This document shows, piece by piece, positions 1 to 9,920 of a DNA stretch of 37,973 nt. This DNA comes from Candidatus Desulfovibrio gallistercoris. Its GTDB lineage: Bacteria > Desulfobacterota > Desulfovibrionia > Desulfovibrionales > Desulfovibrionaceae. Numbering within the stretch: position 1 is the stretch's first letter; each line of letters opens with the position of its first letter. The notes below the pieces were generated by a model. It did not search any database, was not told where the DNA came from, and saw nothing but the letters and a program-made list of their open reading frames with translations. The stretch spans positions 1 to 37,973 of the forward strand of contig DWYJ01000077.1 of the NCBI GenBank assembly GCA_019118745.1. Reading direction: 5' to 3'. Made by a program: the position numbers and the translations under genes.

Positions 1-24
1 CTGGGCCGGCTAGACGATGGGGAC
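1..24 (-). tRNA. tRNA-Glu, 5' fragment cut by the window edge
   Basis: Read on the minus strand, these 24 bases are identical to the first 24 bases of the complete tRNA-Glu at 12513-12589: acceptor strand GTCCCCA, then the start of the D arm. The rest of the gene lies outside the window. It follows the tRNA-Gln by 17 bases in the same direction, so the two are probably one transcript. The genome therefore likely has at least two tRNA-Glu genes. Confidence 0.8.
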
Positions 25-41
25 GCACTATGAAGTTTTGT

Positions 42-116
42 TGGCTGGGCTGCAAGGACTCGAACCTTGATTAGCGGAGCCAGAATCCGCCGTCCTGCCA
101 ATTGAACGACAGCCCA
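42..116 (-). tRNA. tRNA-Gln (anticodon CUG)
   Basis: On the minus strand the acceptor strand TGGGCTG (116 to 110) pairs with CAGCCCA, followed by discriminator G and an encoded CCA ending at base 42. The anticodon stem GCGGA/TCCGC encloses the loop TTCTGGC, giving anticodon CTG for codon CAG. The T arm carries the usual GGTTCGAGTCC. Length is 75 bases. It is transcribed toward the truncated tRNA-Glu at the window start. Confidence 0.95.
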
Positions 117-129
117 ACGCGCAAGAGGC

Positions 130-158
130 AAAGTATCGAAACAGCCCCCCCTTGTCAA
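130..158 (-). promoter_or_regulatory. sigma70-type promoter of the tRNA-Gln/tRNA-Glu pair
   Basis: On the minus strand TTGACA (158-153) and TACTTT (135-130) are separated by 17 bases. The -10 box ends about 14 bases before the tRNA-Gln 5' end, the expected geometry for a tRNA promoter. Upstream (159-226) lies an A/T-rich stretch with several T runs that could act as an UP element. A GC-rich inverted repeat (CCCCTCTCC at 237-245 with GGAGAGGGG at 264-272) lies between it and repeat A. Confidence 0.6.
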
Positions 159-284
159 CGAAAAACTTTCTTTTTTTATCCTTTTTTTCTGTTTTTCGGT
201 AACACACTGAAAAAAATGATTTTTAGATGAAATCTCCCCCTCTCCTGCCTGCGAGCGAGGCTGGGAGAGGGGCTGGTGTGGGCC

Positions 285-429
285 AGAGCGGCTCACCTTT
301 GAAAAAGGTGAGCCGCGAGGCGGCGGCACAGCGCCGCCCGGCCAAAAGTGAGCGGAAAAACCGCGTTTTTCCGCGAAACGACAGGCCGTATGGTTTGGAA
401 CGCGCAGCGTTTCAAACTGAAATTGCTCT
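285..429 (-). repeat. Dispersed repeat A, copy 1 (full length)
   Basis: The reverse complement aligns nearly base for base with copy 3 (12754-12899). It starts AGAGCA, passes a GTTTGAAACGC hairpin, a GCGGAAAAA hairpin and a GGCGGC hairpin, and ends in a 13-bp hairpin (288-300 with 304-316) and GCTCT. In the terminal hairpin two adjacent base pairs differ from copy 3 on both arms (GC for TT on one side, GC for AA on the other), so pairing is preserved. It occupies the gap beyond the 3' end of the deaminase gene and contains no convincing gene. Confidence 0.85.
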
Positions 430-430
430 A

Positions 431-943
431 TCAGTACATTTGATGTCCGGGCATGGCCTGCCATTCGTCATAGAGGGCGGCCCCTTCTGGCAGGGAGAGC
501 CGCCGGACGGCAAGGTGGCCCAGGTCCATATCCTCCGCCGGGCCGGGCGTGCAGTGGAAGATGCGCCCCACATCTTCCAGGAAGGCCGCGTCGTCAAAGC
601 CTATCACGCGCGCGGCGGCGTAGTCGTTGCAGTAATAGAGGGTGGAGAGGCGCGACCAGAGGATGGCCCCCAGGCACATGATGCAGGGAAAGCCGGTGGC
701 ATAGAGGGTACAGCCCCGCAGATCCAGCCGTCCGGCCTTGCGGATGGCGGCGACCTCGGCGTGCATGGTGCAATCCTGCGTACCCAGCACTTCGTTATGG
801 GCTACGGCGATGATCTCCCCCGTCGGGTCGGCGATGACCGCGCCGAAGGGGCCGCCCTGCCCGGCGCGCATGCCTTCACGCGCCGCCTCGATGGCGCGCC
901 GCATGCAGGCCTCATGACGGCGGCGTTCCGTATCGTTGTGCAT
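431..943 (-). CDS. Guanine-deaminase-like nucleoside deaminase
   Basis: This 170-residue cytidine/deoxycytidylate-deaminase-fold enzyme should hydrolytically deaminate a purine base or nucleoside in the cytosol. It shows the zinc motif HAEVAAIRKA (His and catalytic Glu) followed by PCIMCLGAI (PCxxC). The preceding TQDCTMHAE and following IGFDDAAF stretches look more like the guanine deaminase (GuaD) branch than tRNA adenosine deaminase TadA. The start at 943 is chosen because AGGAGG (952-947) sits just upstream; a longer reading to 1012 would overlap the gatB terminator area and lacks such a site. It stands alone between the gatB terminator and repeat A copy 1. The substrate is inferred: guanine is most likely, and other purines or pterins are possible. 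Confidence 0.85.
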   Translation of the reverse strand: MHNDTERRRHEACMRRAIEAAREGMRAGQGGPFGAVIADPTGEIIAVAHNEVLGTQDCTMHAEVAAIRKAGRLDLRGCTLYATGFPCIMCLGAILWSRLSTLYYCNDYAAARVIGFDDAAFLEDVGRIFHCTPGPAEDMDLGHLAVRRLSLPEGAALYDEWQAMPGHQMY

Positions 944-1014
944 ATGTCCTCCTGAAGGCGTACAAAGGCCCTTGGGGCCTGTCCATGCTGCGGCAGGCAG
1001 CGGAATGCTCAACA

Positions 1015-1051
1015 GACAAAAACGCCGGGAAAAGCTGCCCTTTCCCGGCGT
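1015..1051 (-). terminator. Rho-independent terminator of gatB
   Basis: Perfect stem CGCCGGGAAA (1023-1032) with TTTCCCGGCG (1041-1050) and an eight-base loop. On the minus strand it is followed by TTTTTGTC. It begins 15 bases after the gatB stop. Confidence 0.9.
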
Positions 1052-1065
1052 GGACGGCGTTTGCC

Positions 1066-2493
<1,428 letters not shown>

Positions 2494-2577
2494 AGGGACT
2501 GTACTCCATAAAATGCGGCCGCTGCCGGCCGCGCGTTTAGGCTTGTTGCCGTGAAATCTGCGGGGATATGGCGCGGT

Positions 2578-2757
2578 TGGGGGGGAAGGGGAACCCCTCC
2601 GCCGGCGCTGGAGGGGTTCCCCTTCCCCCCAAGCCCCCCATCCCTTCCCCAGCGCGCTTTTATCGGGAGAAGAGTCAGGAACGCGAAGCGCCCCGCCCCA
2701 AAGACAAATGGAGCGCGAACGACTTGCTTATTTTATATATTGAAATTATTTGTAAAA
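2578..2757 (+). repeat. Dispersed repeat B, copy 1
   Basis: About 180 bases shared with 33454-33661 and, in the 3' half, with 36628-36721. Landmarks in order: a G-rich/C-rich inverted repeat that here forms a perfect 21-bp stem (2580-2600 with 2610-2630), the block CAGCGCGCTTTTATCG, GAAGAGTC, and a 3' end containing ATTGAAATTATTTGTAAA. It fills the gap between gatB and the ARMT1-like gene. Bases 2758-2820 hold nothing recognisable. Confidence 0.8.
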
Positions 2758-2820
2758 CTTGTGTTAACGGGTCCTAAGGCAGAAAGGAGGCCTTCCCCCC
2801 CAAAAAAATCCGCTGCTGCC

Positions 2821-4578
2821 CTACGCCTCATGCCGCCGCGGGTTCAGGGCGGCATCAAAATATTTGCCGACCCCGTACTCGCCGCGCCGCATGAACATGC
2901 GCGCTTCGGGGCCGATGATCTGCATCTCCCGGTTTTCGGCCTGCATTTCCAGGGCGATGCGCATCTCCTTGGTGCAGCCTGTGGAATAGGTGGCGTCCTT
3001 GCCCGTCCAGGCGGCGGGCATCTTGCGGCCCAGCAGGGCAAAGCTCTCCTCTATGTCCTCCACCGTCTGGAAGCGCCATATGTCGATGCAGCCGCTGCGC
3101 TGCACGCGCTCCCACATATACATGAGGTCATCCCCGTCCATGCCGTCCACAAAGTGCTCGGCCGGATTGATGATGAAGGTGTTGTCCATCTGGCGGCGCA
3201 ATTTGTCAACAAAGGCCCGCGCCAGCTCCACGGCCGTGCGTGTCTGCCCGGGGATGCTGCCGATGATGCAGCTGTAGAACATGACGTTGCGCCCGGCCCG
3301 GCGGGCGGCGCGCATGCTGTTGATGATGCTCTCGGCCTGGGCGGCGATGTCCTGCTCGTTGAACTTGTGCGCCTGCGGACTGTGCGGCCGGAAGGCGCTG
3401 TGGCGGCCCTGCCCGTCCTGCCAGAAGCAGAGGATGTCCCGCGTGAACTGATGGCTCGTGCCCAGCAGGATGTCCGCCGGGCCGCGTCCCTTGGCCAGGA
3501 TGAGATCCGCCTCCTTCCAGGCGCGGGAAAAGGTGACGGAGACCCGGTAGAGGTTGAGGGCCTCGCTGGTGCCGTCATGGATGACGGCGAGCCGGTGCGC
3601 GCGCAGGTGGCGCAGCAGATCGTTCTTGCCCGCCCGCTCGTCGTGCAGGATGCCCTCCCGCGAGACGAGCTCCCGCAGGCCGGGATCTTCTTCCAGATCG
3701 TCCAGCACGGGCGCCATGTCGTAGCAGGCGGACTTGACGGCATAGATGACGCGCATGCCCAGATCCGTGCAGAGCCGGGCAAGGGAAAGGTCAAAGGCGG
3801 CGCCGCCCTCCGCGTCGCAAAGAAAAAGGACCGTGCCGCGCCTGCCGGCGGTTTGCAGCAGGATGCGGCAGGCGGTCTCCATCTCCTGATCCGCCTGCGC
3901 AAAAAGCTGGAGGAAGCGCTCCACCGGGCTGTCCTCCGTCAGATCCGGCGCATCGCCGGACAGGGCCAGCACCAGCCGTCGCGCCAGCGCATGCCGGGAG
4001 AGGCGTTCCCCCTCGGCCCGCAGGCTGCGGCTGCTTTCCCGGCCAAAATCGGGCGGCAGGGCATCCAGCGCTTCCTGCAGGGCATCCAGCCGCAGCAGGC
4101 GGCACTGCCGCTCGTGGGCCGCCTGGCGGCGGGCCTTCCACGGGTCGCCCCACGGATCGTCGATGGTCAGCACCTGGGCCGCCATGCGCTTGGCCAGCCG
4201 GGTGGGCAAAAGCGTCCCCGCCGCCGTGCCCTGCCGGTAGCGCAGGCGGCAGAATTGCAGCAGCAGACGCCGCGTGTGGGTTGACGGGATCTGCCGCACG
4301 AGCTGTTTCGTCTCTTCCCAGATGGCCTCGTACTGCTGCCGCAGCGCCGTTTTGTCGCGGCTCTGGAGCAGGCGGAACACCGCATCCGAGCAGGGAAGAT
4401 AGACCTGCCCTTCCTCCAGGCAGACCATGAAGGAAAGCTGCTCCGGCCCGGCGATGATGTGGGGGTTCAGGGGGTAGGCGATGTTGTTGTCCACCATGAC
4501 GCCGTAGATCCAGGCGTCCAGGGCGGCATCGTGCCCGAGACGGATATCCGCGGCCCGTTGGAGGAAGCTGCGACGCAT
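2821..4578 (-). CDS. ARMT1-like (DUF89 damage-control phosphatase fold) protein
   Basis: A 585-residue protein. Around residues 250-360 it carries the DUF89/ARMT1 pattern: FLCDAEGGAAFD (metal-binding Asp), VIYAVKSACYD, and ADLILAKGRGPADIL (the aspartate/KG motif). The family comprises metal-dependent phosphatases acting on damaged phosphometabolites, and protein carboxyl methyltransferases in eukaryotes. The C-terminal 180 or so residues, with FYSCIIGSIPGQTRTAVELA and HFVDGMDGDDLMYMW, form an extra region I do not recognise. The start at 4578 is eight bases after the nadK stop. The frame stays open upstream inside nadK, but the protein sequence there has no family resemblance. Cotranscription with nadK suggests a role in nucleotide-metabolite repair; that is inference. 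Confidence 0.8.
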   Translation of the reverse strand: MRRSFLQRAADIRLGHDAALDAWIYGVMVDNNIAYPLNPHIIAGPEQLSFMVCLEEGQVYLPCSDAVFRLLQSRDKTALRQQYEAIWEETKQLVRQIPSTHTRRLLLQFCRLRYRQGTAAGTLLPTRLAKRMAAQVLTIDDPWGDPWKARRQAAHERQCRLLRLDALQEALDALPPDFGRESSRSLRAEGERLSRHALARRLVLALSGDAPDLTEDSPVERFLQLFAQADQEMETACRILLQTAGRRGTVLFLCDAEGGAAFDLSLARLCTDLGMRVIYAVKSACYDMAPVLDDLEEDPGLRELVSREGILHDERAGKNDLLRHLRAHRLAVIHDGTSEALNLYRVSVTFSRAWKEADLILAKGRGPADILLGTSHQFTRDILCFWQDGQGRHSAFRPHSPQAHKFNEQDIAAQAESIINSMRAARRAGRNVMFYSCIIGSIPGQTRTAVELARAFVDKLRRQMDNTFIINPAEHFVDGMDGDDLMYMWERVQRSGCIDIWRFQTVEDIEESFALLGRKMPAAWTGKDATYSTGCTKEMRIALEMQAENREMQIIGPEARMFMRRGEYGVGKYFDAALNPRRHEA

Positions 4579-4586
4579 GACGATCC

Positions 4587-5450
4587 CTAGAGGCTGCGGC
4601 CGCCGGTGGCGAAGTTGGTCACAAAGCCCCGCGTGCGCAGACGCTCGAAGAACGGCACCTCCGCCCCCGCGAAGAAGACGGCATCCTCCTTGCCGGTGAC
4701 TTCCACCGTGTCGCCGATGCAGAGCACGATGCCCTCCTGTCCGTCGATGGTCAGGTAGCTTTCCGTGCTGCCCGGCAGGACATCCAGCGAGAAGAGCGCC
4801 TTCCCCGGAAAGATCATGGGCGGGATGGTGTTGAGGAAGGGACAGATGGGCGTGAAGACGATGGACCGCAGCGAAGGATAGAGCAGCGGCCCCCCGGCGG
4901 AGACGCTGTAGCCGGAACTGCCGATGGCCGTGGAGAGGATGAGGCCGTCGCTGCGCAGATCGCACATATGTTCGTCATCCACATAGATGCCCAGACTGAC
5001 CAGCCGGGACATGGAGGAGCGCCCCAGCACCACGTCGTTGACCGCATGGCCGCGCGCGGCCTCCCGGCCGTCGCGGATGAGCCGCCAGGCAAGCGCCGAG
5101 GCCGGCCGCAGGGGCATCTCCCCGGCCAGACAGGCGGCAAGACAGGGCTCCCACTGGTCGGGCTGCACCTCCGCCAGGAAGCCGACCCGCCCGAAGTTGA
5201 TGCCGAGCAGCGGCACCTTGCTGCCCACCATGCGGCGCGCCACGCCGAGCATGGTGCCGTCCCCGCCGAGGACGACCACGAGGGCAAGTTCCGGATCGGC
5301 GTAGGCCGGGGAACCGATGCCGGCCCGGCATTCGCTGACGCGGCAGTCTCGCTGCCGCAGCCATTGCGCAATGTCTCCGGCAAGGGCCGCGGCTTCGTCG
5401 CTGTTGGCCTTGACGACAAGAAGGATGTGCTTGCTGGCGCTTTCGTGCAT
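4587..5450 (-). CDS. nadK: NAD kinase
   Basis: NAD kinase (287 residues) phosphorylates NAD to NADP with ATP or polyphosphate in the cytosol. The catalytic GGDGT (residues 62-66) is followed by LGINFGRVGFLAE, then VNDVVLGRSSMSRLVSLGIYVDD and GLILSTAIGSSGYSVSAGGPLL, all diagnostic in order. The Shine-Dalgarno site upstream of the ATG at 5450 is weak. It is the first gene of a two-gene minus-strand unit with the ARMT1-like gene eight bases downstream, and it is divergent from the SIS gene at 5545. Confidence 0.97.
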   Translation of the reverse strand: MHESASKHILLVVKANSDEAAALAGDIAQWLRQRDCRVSECRAGIGSPAYADPELALVVVLGGDGTMLGVARRMVGSKVPLLGINFGRVGFLAEVQPDQWEPCLAACLAGEMPLRPASALAWRLIRDGREAARGHAVNDVVLGRSSMSRLVSLGIYVDDEHMCDLRSDGLILSTAIGSSGYSVSAGGPLLYPSLRSIVFTPICPFLNTIPPMIFPGKALFSLDVLPGSTESYLTIDGQEGIVLCIGDTVEVTGKEDAVFFAGAEVPFFERLRTRGFVTNFATGGRSL

Positions 5451-5544
5451 TGGCGCATCTTATGTCAAGCCCGGCATGACTGCAAGTCTGTCCCGCTTTT
5501 TTTCGCGACTTGTCAGACCGCGGGCTTTGCCGTACAAGACGGAC

Positions 5545-6171
5545 ATGATTTCCCTGCACGCCGCGCGGGTCGCCGCGACGCCCCTTGAGCTCATGGAACG
5601 CCATATGGAGGAAGGGGCGCGGCTGCGCCGTCTTTTTTTTCAGGAGGCCGGGCCTCTCGTGCAACAGGCGGCCCACAACATGGCCGTGGGCCTTGCCGCG
5701 GGCGGCAGGCTGCTGCTCTGCGGCGGCGCGGGCGGCGGTGCGCTCATGGCCCGCCGGATGTATGACCTGCTGACCGGCCGTTTCCAGCTGGATCGTCCCG
5801 CCCTGCCCGCCATCCTCCTGCCGGAGGACGGCGCTCCGTCGGAAGGCGGCCAGGCGGGGCCTGCCCGGCAGATCGAGGCGCTGGGCGCGGCAGGGGACAT
5901 GTTGCTGCTCTTTTCTCCTTCCGAGCCCTGCCCCGCCCTCCTTGCGGCAGCCGGGACGGCCCGGCGGCGGGACATGGGCGTGACGGCCTTCACCGGCGAG
6001 CGTGACGGCGGCCTCGGCGCGCACAGCCACATCCTGCTGCGCGTGCCGCATGCGCAGTTGCCGCTGGTACAGGAGATCCACATGGCTGCCGGACATCTCG
6101 TCTGCCGGCTCATTGACCACTATCTGTTTGAAAATCCGGCGGCCCTGCACGCGGCGGCCGCCACAGCATGA
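5545..6171 (+). CDS. SIS-domain protein, GmhA/DiaA-like
   Basis: A 208-residue sugar-isomerase-fold protein like phosphoheptose isomerase GmhA and the DnaA-binding protein DiaA. It has the N-terminal helix ELMERHMEEGARLRRLF, a core GGRLLLCGGAGGGALMARR, and the C-terminal LPLVQEIHMAAGHLVCRLID that matches the GmhA QExHxxxxH active-site helix. The phosphate-binding serines expected at NGGSA and SGNS are replaced (GAGGGA and FSPSEP), so isomerase activity is doubtful. The start is uncertain: ATG 5545 begins the conserved part, and ATGs at 5476 or 5594 are alternatives; none has a strong ribosome site. It leads the run of fmdB, hemC and lon-like genes, spaced 5-9 bases apart. Confidence 0.75.
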   Translation: MISLHAARVAATPLELMERHMEEGARLRRLFFQEAGPLVQQAAHNMAVGLAAGGRLLLCGGAGGGALMARRMYDLLTGRFQLDRPALPAILLPEDGAPSEGGQAGPARQIEALGAAGDMLLLFSPSEPCPALLAAAGTARRRDMGVTAFTGERDGGLGAHSHILLRVPHAQLPLVQEIHMAAGHLVCRLIDHYLFENPAALHAAAATA

Positions 6172-6178
6172 GGTCCGT

Positions 6179-6415
6179 ATGCCCATTTACGAATATGCCT
6201 GCGACAAATGCGGCAAGGAATTCGAAGAACTGGTTTTTGACGACAGCACCCCGCCCTGCCCTCACTGCGGCTCCACGCAGACGCACAAGCTCATGTCCTG
6301 CTGCTGCGTGCACGGGACCGGCCAGGGCGGCGACGGCGGCTCCTGCGCCACTTCCGGCGGCGGAGGCGGCTGTGCCGGATGCTCCGGCGGCAACTGCGCA
6401 AGCTGCGGACATTAG
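6179..6415 (+). CDS. FmdB-family zinc ribbon protein
   Basis: A 78-residue protein starting MPIYEYACDKCGKEFE, the FmdB/CxxC_CXXC regulatory-protein ribbon, with Cys pairs at residues 8/11 and 27/30 that would bind zinc. The last 35 residues form a Gly/Cys/Ser tail with ten or so more cysteines, ending in ASCGH. That could bind further metal or simply be disordered. It lies seven bases after the SIS gene and nine before hemC, so it is operonic. Function in this family is poorly defined. Confidence 0.85.
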   Translation: MPIYEYACDKCGKEFEELVFDDSTPPCPHCGSTQTHKLMSCCCVHGTGQGGDGGSCATSGGGGGCAGCSGGNCASCGH

Positions 6416-6424
6416 GAGAGACGC

Positions 6425-7354
6425 ATGGCAGCACTGACCATCGCGACCCGCGGCAGCCGGCTGGCCCTCTGGCAGGCCGAACATGTGAAAAACCGTCTCA
6501 TGGCCCTTGAACCGAGGCTGGATATCGAGCTTGCCGTCATCAAGACCCGCGGCGACATCATCCTCGATGTGCCGCTGGCGCAGGTGGGCGGCAAGGGGCT
6601 TTTCGTCAAGGAGATCGAGGAGGCCCTGCTGGACGGCCGCGCTGCGCTGGCCGTGCACAGCATCAAGGACGTGCCCATGCAGCTCCCCGACGGTCTGACC
6701 CTGGGCTGCGTGCCCGAGCGGGAAGTCTGCACGGACTGCCTCTTGTCGTTCCGCTATGCGGGGCTGGACGATCTGCCGCACGGCGCCTGCGTGGGCACGA
6801 GCAGCCTGCGCCGTCAGGCCCAGTTGCTGGGCCTGCGCCCTGACCTGAAGATCGTCTCCCTGCGCGGCAATGTGGACACCCGCCTGAAAAAGCTGGAGAA
6901 CGGCGACTATGACGCCATCGTGCTGGCCTCCGCCGGCATGCGGCGGCTGGAGCTCGTGACGCCGTACATGCAGCCGCTGCCCCCGGACCGTTTCGTGCCG
7001 GCCGTGGGTCAGGGCGCGCTGGGGATAGAGTGCCGCGCCGACGATACGGCCACGCTGGAGCTGCTGGCCCGCCTCGAGCACACGCCCACCCGCATCTGCG
7101 TGGAGGCCGAACGCGGCTTCCTTGCCGGGCTGGACGGCGGTTGTCAGGTGCCCATCGGCGCACATGCCGAGATGACGGACGACACGCATTTCACTCTCGA
7201 AGGCCTTGTGGGCGAGGTGGACGGCAGCCGCATCCTCCGCGCCCGGCGCGACGGTCAGGCCGGGGATGCCCGGCAGACCGGTCTTGATCTGGCGAACAGC
7301 CTGCTGGATCAGGGCGCCCGTGAGATCCTTGAACGACTTTACAGCAACAGGTAG
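6425..7354 (+). CDS. hemC: Porphobilinogen deaminase (hydroxymethylbilane synthase)
   Basis: HemC (309 residues, normal length) polymerises four porphobilinogens to hydroxymethylbilane in heme, siroheme and cobamide synthesis. Signatures are [65 protein letters not shown], and GGCQVPIG with the dipyrromethane-cofactor cysteine at residue 240. AGGAG precedes the ATG at 6425. The gene lies between fmdB and the Lon-like protease in one transcription unit. The siroheme demand of sulfite reduction would fit a sulfate reducer. Confidence 0.97.
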   Translation: MAALTIATRGSRLALWQAEHVKNRLMALEPRLDIELAVIKTRGDIILDVPLAQVGGKGLFVKEIEEALLDGRAALAVHSIKDVPMQLPDGLTLGCVPEREVCTDCLLSFRYAGLDDLPHGACVGTSSLRRQAQLLGLRPDLKIVSLRGNVDTRLKKLENGDYDAIVLASAGMRRLELVTPYMQPLPPDRFVPAVGQGALGIECRADDTATLELLARLEHTPTRICVEAERGFLAGLDGGCQVPIGAHAEMTDDTHFTLEGLVGEVDGSRILRARRDGQAGDARQTGLDLANSLLDQGAREILERLYSNR

Positions 7355-7359
7355 ACGCC

Positions 7360-9816
7360 ATGCCGCCCGTAACGCCCCTGCCCGCTTCCCGTCTGCACGC
7401 CATCATGGATCCCGCCCGCATCCCGTGGGAGGACAGCAGCTGCATCCCCCGTCCGCGCAACGGCGCGGGCAGCCGCAGCGCCTTCCAGCCCAGGTTCCTG
7501 CAGGCGATGGATCTGGCTCTGGCCATCCAGACGCCCGGTTACAACATCTATGTATCGGGTGAGAGCAATCTGGGGCGTACCTACACCCTGCTCGCCTACC
7601 TTGAGCCGCAGGCCCGCAAGGCGGCCCTGCCGCCCGACCTCGTCTACGTCAACAACTTTGCCGATCCGGACAGCCCCATCCTGCTCTCCCTGCCCGCCGG
7701 GCAGGGGCGCAAGCTCAAGGAAAGCCTGTCCGCCGCGGTGGAGGCCATCAGCCGCGAGCTGCCGCGCCGCTTCGAAGGCAATACCTTCATGCGGCAGCGC
7801 GCCAAGCTCATGGACAAGTTCCAGCAGGCGCGCAACAGTCTGCTCAGCAAGATGAACAGCGTGGCGGCGCACAAGGGCTTCAATCTGGACATGGACGAGG
7901 GCGGCAGCCTGACGCTCTACCCCCTGCTCAAGGGCAAGCGCCTCAGCGACGAGGAATACGAGAGCCTGGACAATGCGGTGCGCACCAAGCTCAAGCGGCG
8001 CGGGGAAACGCTGGTGCAGACCATGGCCGGCTTCATGCGGGAGCTGAGCAAGGCCGAGGAATCCTTCCACGACGACGAGCGGGACCTTGAGCGCAAGGTC
8101 ATGGAGCAGGTGCTCGATGCGGAGCTTGCCCCGGTGTGCCGCCGTCTGCTCAAGGCCTGCGCCTGCGAGGGGCTGGAAAGCTACTTCACGGCCCTGCGCG
8201 AGGACATGCTCAAGAATACCGATCTCTTCCTGCCGCGCGAGACGCCGGCCGGCGCGCCGGGCAGCGGGGAAGCGCCGCATCCGTCGCAGAACCTGCCCCC
8301 TGATCCCGGCCTCTACCGCTACGGGGTCAACCTCTTTGTGGACAACGGGGACGGCAACGGCGCGCCCATCGTGGTGGACGACCACCCGACCTCGGTCAAC
8401 CTGCTGGGTTGTATCGAGCGCGAGTCCGAAATGGGCGCGCTGGTGACGGACTTCACCCTCATCAAGGCCGGCAGCCTGCACAAGGCCAACGGCGGTTTCC
8501 TCGTGCTCCGCATCGAGGACGTCCTCCAGCATCCGGGCGCGTGGGAAGGTCTCATGCGCGCCCTGCGGTCCAGCCAGGCCCGCATCGAGGACGGGGGCGA
8601 CATGCCGGATACGGCCATCCGCACCAAGGGGATCACCCCCCAGCCGCTGCCGCTCCACCTCAAGGTGGTGCTCATCGGGGACGAGGGCCTGTACGAGACC
8701 CTGCTGGAGAATGACGAGCGCTTCGCCAAGCTTTTCCGCATCAAGGCCCAGATGGCCGACATCATGGAACGTTCGGCGGCGGGGATACGCTTCTACCTCT
8801 CCACCATCGCGCGTATCGCCGAGGAGGCCGGCCTGCCGCCCTTCGACCGCAGCGCGCTGGCCTGGCTGGTGGATCTGGGCTCGCACCTCTGCGAGGATCA
8901 GCGCCGGCTTTCGCTCAAGTTCCCGCTCTTGCGGGAGCAGATGATCGAGGCCGCCGCCCTGGCCCGCATGGAAGGCAAGGACAAGGTGAGCGGAGAGATC
9001 CTTGAACGTGCCTACGCCGCGCGCACCTACCGGGTCAATCTGGTGGAAGACATCTTCATGGAGGAATACGACCGCGAGATGATCAAGGTCTGTACCTCCG
9101 GTTCGGCCATCGGGCAGGTCAACGGGCTTTCGGTCACCCTGCACGGGGATTTCGAGTTCGGCCTGCCGCACCGCATCTCCTGTACGGTGGGCGTGGGGCA
9201 TGAAGGCATCATCGACCTGGAACGCGAAGCCGAGCTCGGCGGGCCCATCCATACCAAGGCCATGATGATCCTCAAAAGCTTTTTGACGGACATGTTCGCC
9301 CGCAAGAAGCCGCTGGTGCTTTCCGGCTCGCTCTATTTCGAGCAGAGTTATGCGGGCATCGAGGGCGACTCGGCCTCCGGCGCGGAGCTCATCGCCCTGC
9401 TCTCCGCGCTGGCCGACGTGCCGGTGCGGCTGGATCTGGCCATGACCGGCGCGGTGAGCCATTCCGGCCAGATCCTCGCCGTGGGCGGCGTGACGCGCAA
9501 GATCGAAGGCTTTTACAAGGTCTGCGCGCGGCACGGCCTCACGGGCACGCAGGGGGTCATCATCCCGCAGGACAATGTGGATCACCTCATGCTTTCGCCC
9601 GAAGTGCTGGAAGCCGTCGAAAACGGCCGCTTCGCCATCTACCCGGTGCGGCGTATCGACGAGGCCCTGACCCTGCTGACCGGCATGCCCTGCGGCAAGC
9701 GGCGCAAGAACGCGACCTTCACCCCCGGCAGCCTGTACGCTCTGGTGGACAATCGCCTGGAGCAGCTGGGGGACTACGCGCAAAACGCCTTCCGCCGCAG
9801 CCGGAAAAACAGCTGA
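7360..9816 (+). CDS. Lon-related ATP-dependent protease (AAA_32/Lon_C type)
   Basis: An 818-residue cytosolic protease of the putative Lon-like group (COG1067). The N-terminal part has a degenerate P loop, SGESNLGRTYT. A long helical insert follows (about 140-260), then the second nucleotide-binding region with LLGCIERESEMGAL and HKANGGFLVLR, and FRIKAQMADIM. The C-terminal Lon protease domain has GDSASGAEL with the catalytic Ser at 671 and GGVTRKIEGF with Lys at 714. It starts five bases after the hemC stop. Whether the first domain hydrolyses ATP is uncertain because the Walker lysine is replaced by Arg. Confidence 0.92.
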   Translation: MPPVTPLPASRLHAIMDPARIPWEDSSCIPRPRNGAGSRSAFQPRFLQAMDLALAIQTPGYNIYVSGESNLGRTYTLLAYLEPQARKAALPPDLVYVNNFADPDSPILLSLPAGQGRKLKESLSAAVEAISRELPRRFEGNTFMRQRAKLMDKFQQARNSLLSKMNSVAAHKGFNLDMDEGGSLTLYPLLKGKRLSDEEYESLDNAVRTKLKRRGETLVQTMAGFMRELSKAEESFHDDERDLERKVMEQVLDAELAPVCRRLLKACACEGLESYFTALREDMLKNTDLFLPRETPAGAPGSGEAPHPSQNLPPDPGLYRYGVNLFVDNGDGNGAPIVVDDHPTSVNLLGCIERESEMGALVTDFTLIKAGSLHKANGGFLVLRIEDVLQHPGAWEGLMRALRSSQARIEDGGDMPDTAIRTKGITPQPLPLHLKVVLIGDEGLYETLLENDERFAKLFRIKAQMADIMERSAAGIRFYLSTIARIAEEAGLPPFDRSALAWLVDLGSHLCEDQRRLSLKFPLLREQMIEAAALARMEGKDKVSGEILERAYAARTYRVNLVEDIFMEEYDREMIKVCTSGSAIGQVNGLSVTLHGDFEFGLPHRISCTVGVGHEGIIDLEREAELGGPIHTKAMMILKSFLTDMFARKKPLVLSGSLYFEQSYAGIEGDSASGAELIALLSALADVPVRLDLAMTGAVSHSGQILAVGGVTRKIEGFYKVCARHGLTGTQGVIIPQDNVDHLMLSPEVLEAVENGRFAIYPVRRIDEALTLLTGMPCGKRRKNATFTPGSLYALVDNRLEQLGDYAQNAFRRSRKNS

Positions 9817-9842
9817 GACGGGAACGCAAGGCCGCAGCGGGC

Positions 9843-9875
9843 TTGACTTTATGACATTGATTGCGTAAACAGTCA
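9843..9875 (+). promoter_or_regulatory. Possible promoter/operator of the TetR gene
   Basis: TTGACT (9843-9848), a 17-base spacer and TAAACA (9866-9871) make a weak sigma70-like promoter. Within it TGAC (9852) and GTCA (9872) form a sparse dyad that could be the autoregulatory operator of the TetR protein encoded at 9921. The call rests on spacing and position only. Confidence 0.3.
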
Positions 9876-9920
9876 GGTCGGAGACCTTCCCCCTCAACCT
9901 CAACAGGTGCAGTCCCGACG

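Noticed and set aside
227..955. Long plus-strand open frame over the deaminase gene
   Set aside because: It is antisense to a gene with clear zinc motifs and a good ribosome site, has no family resemblance, and begins in repeat A.
7339..9903. 854-codon open frame antisense to the Lon-like protease
   Set aside because: High GC content keeps the reverse frame free of stops. The plus strand has the catalytic Ser/Lys motifs and operon spacing; the minus reading is His/Gly/Arg-rich with no motif.
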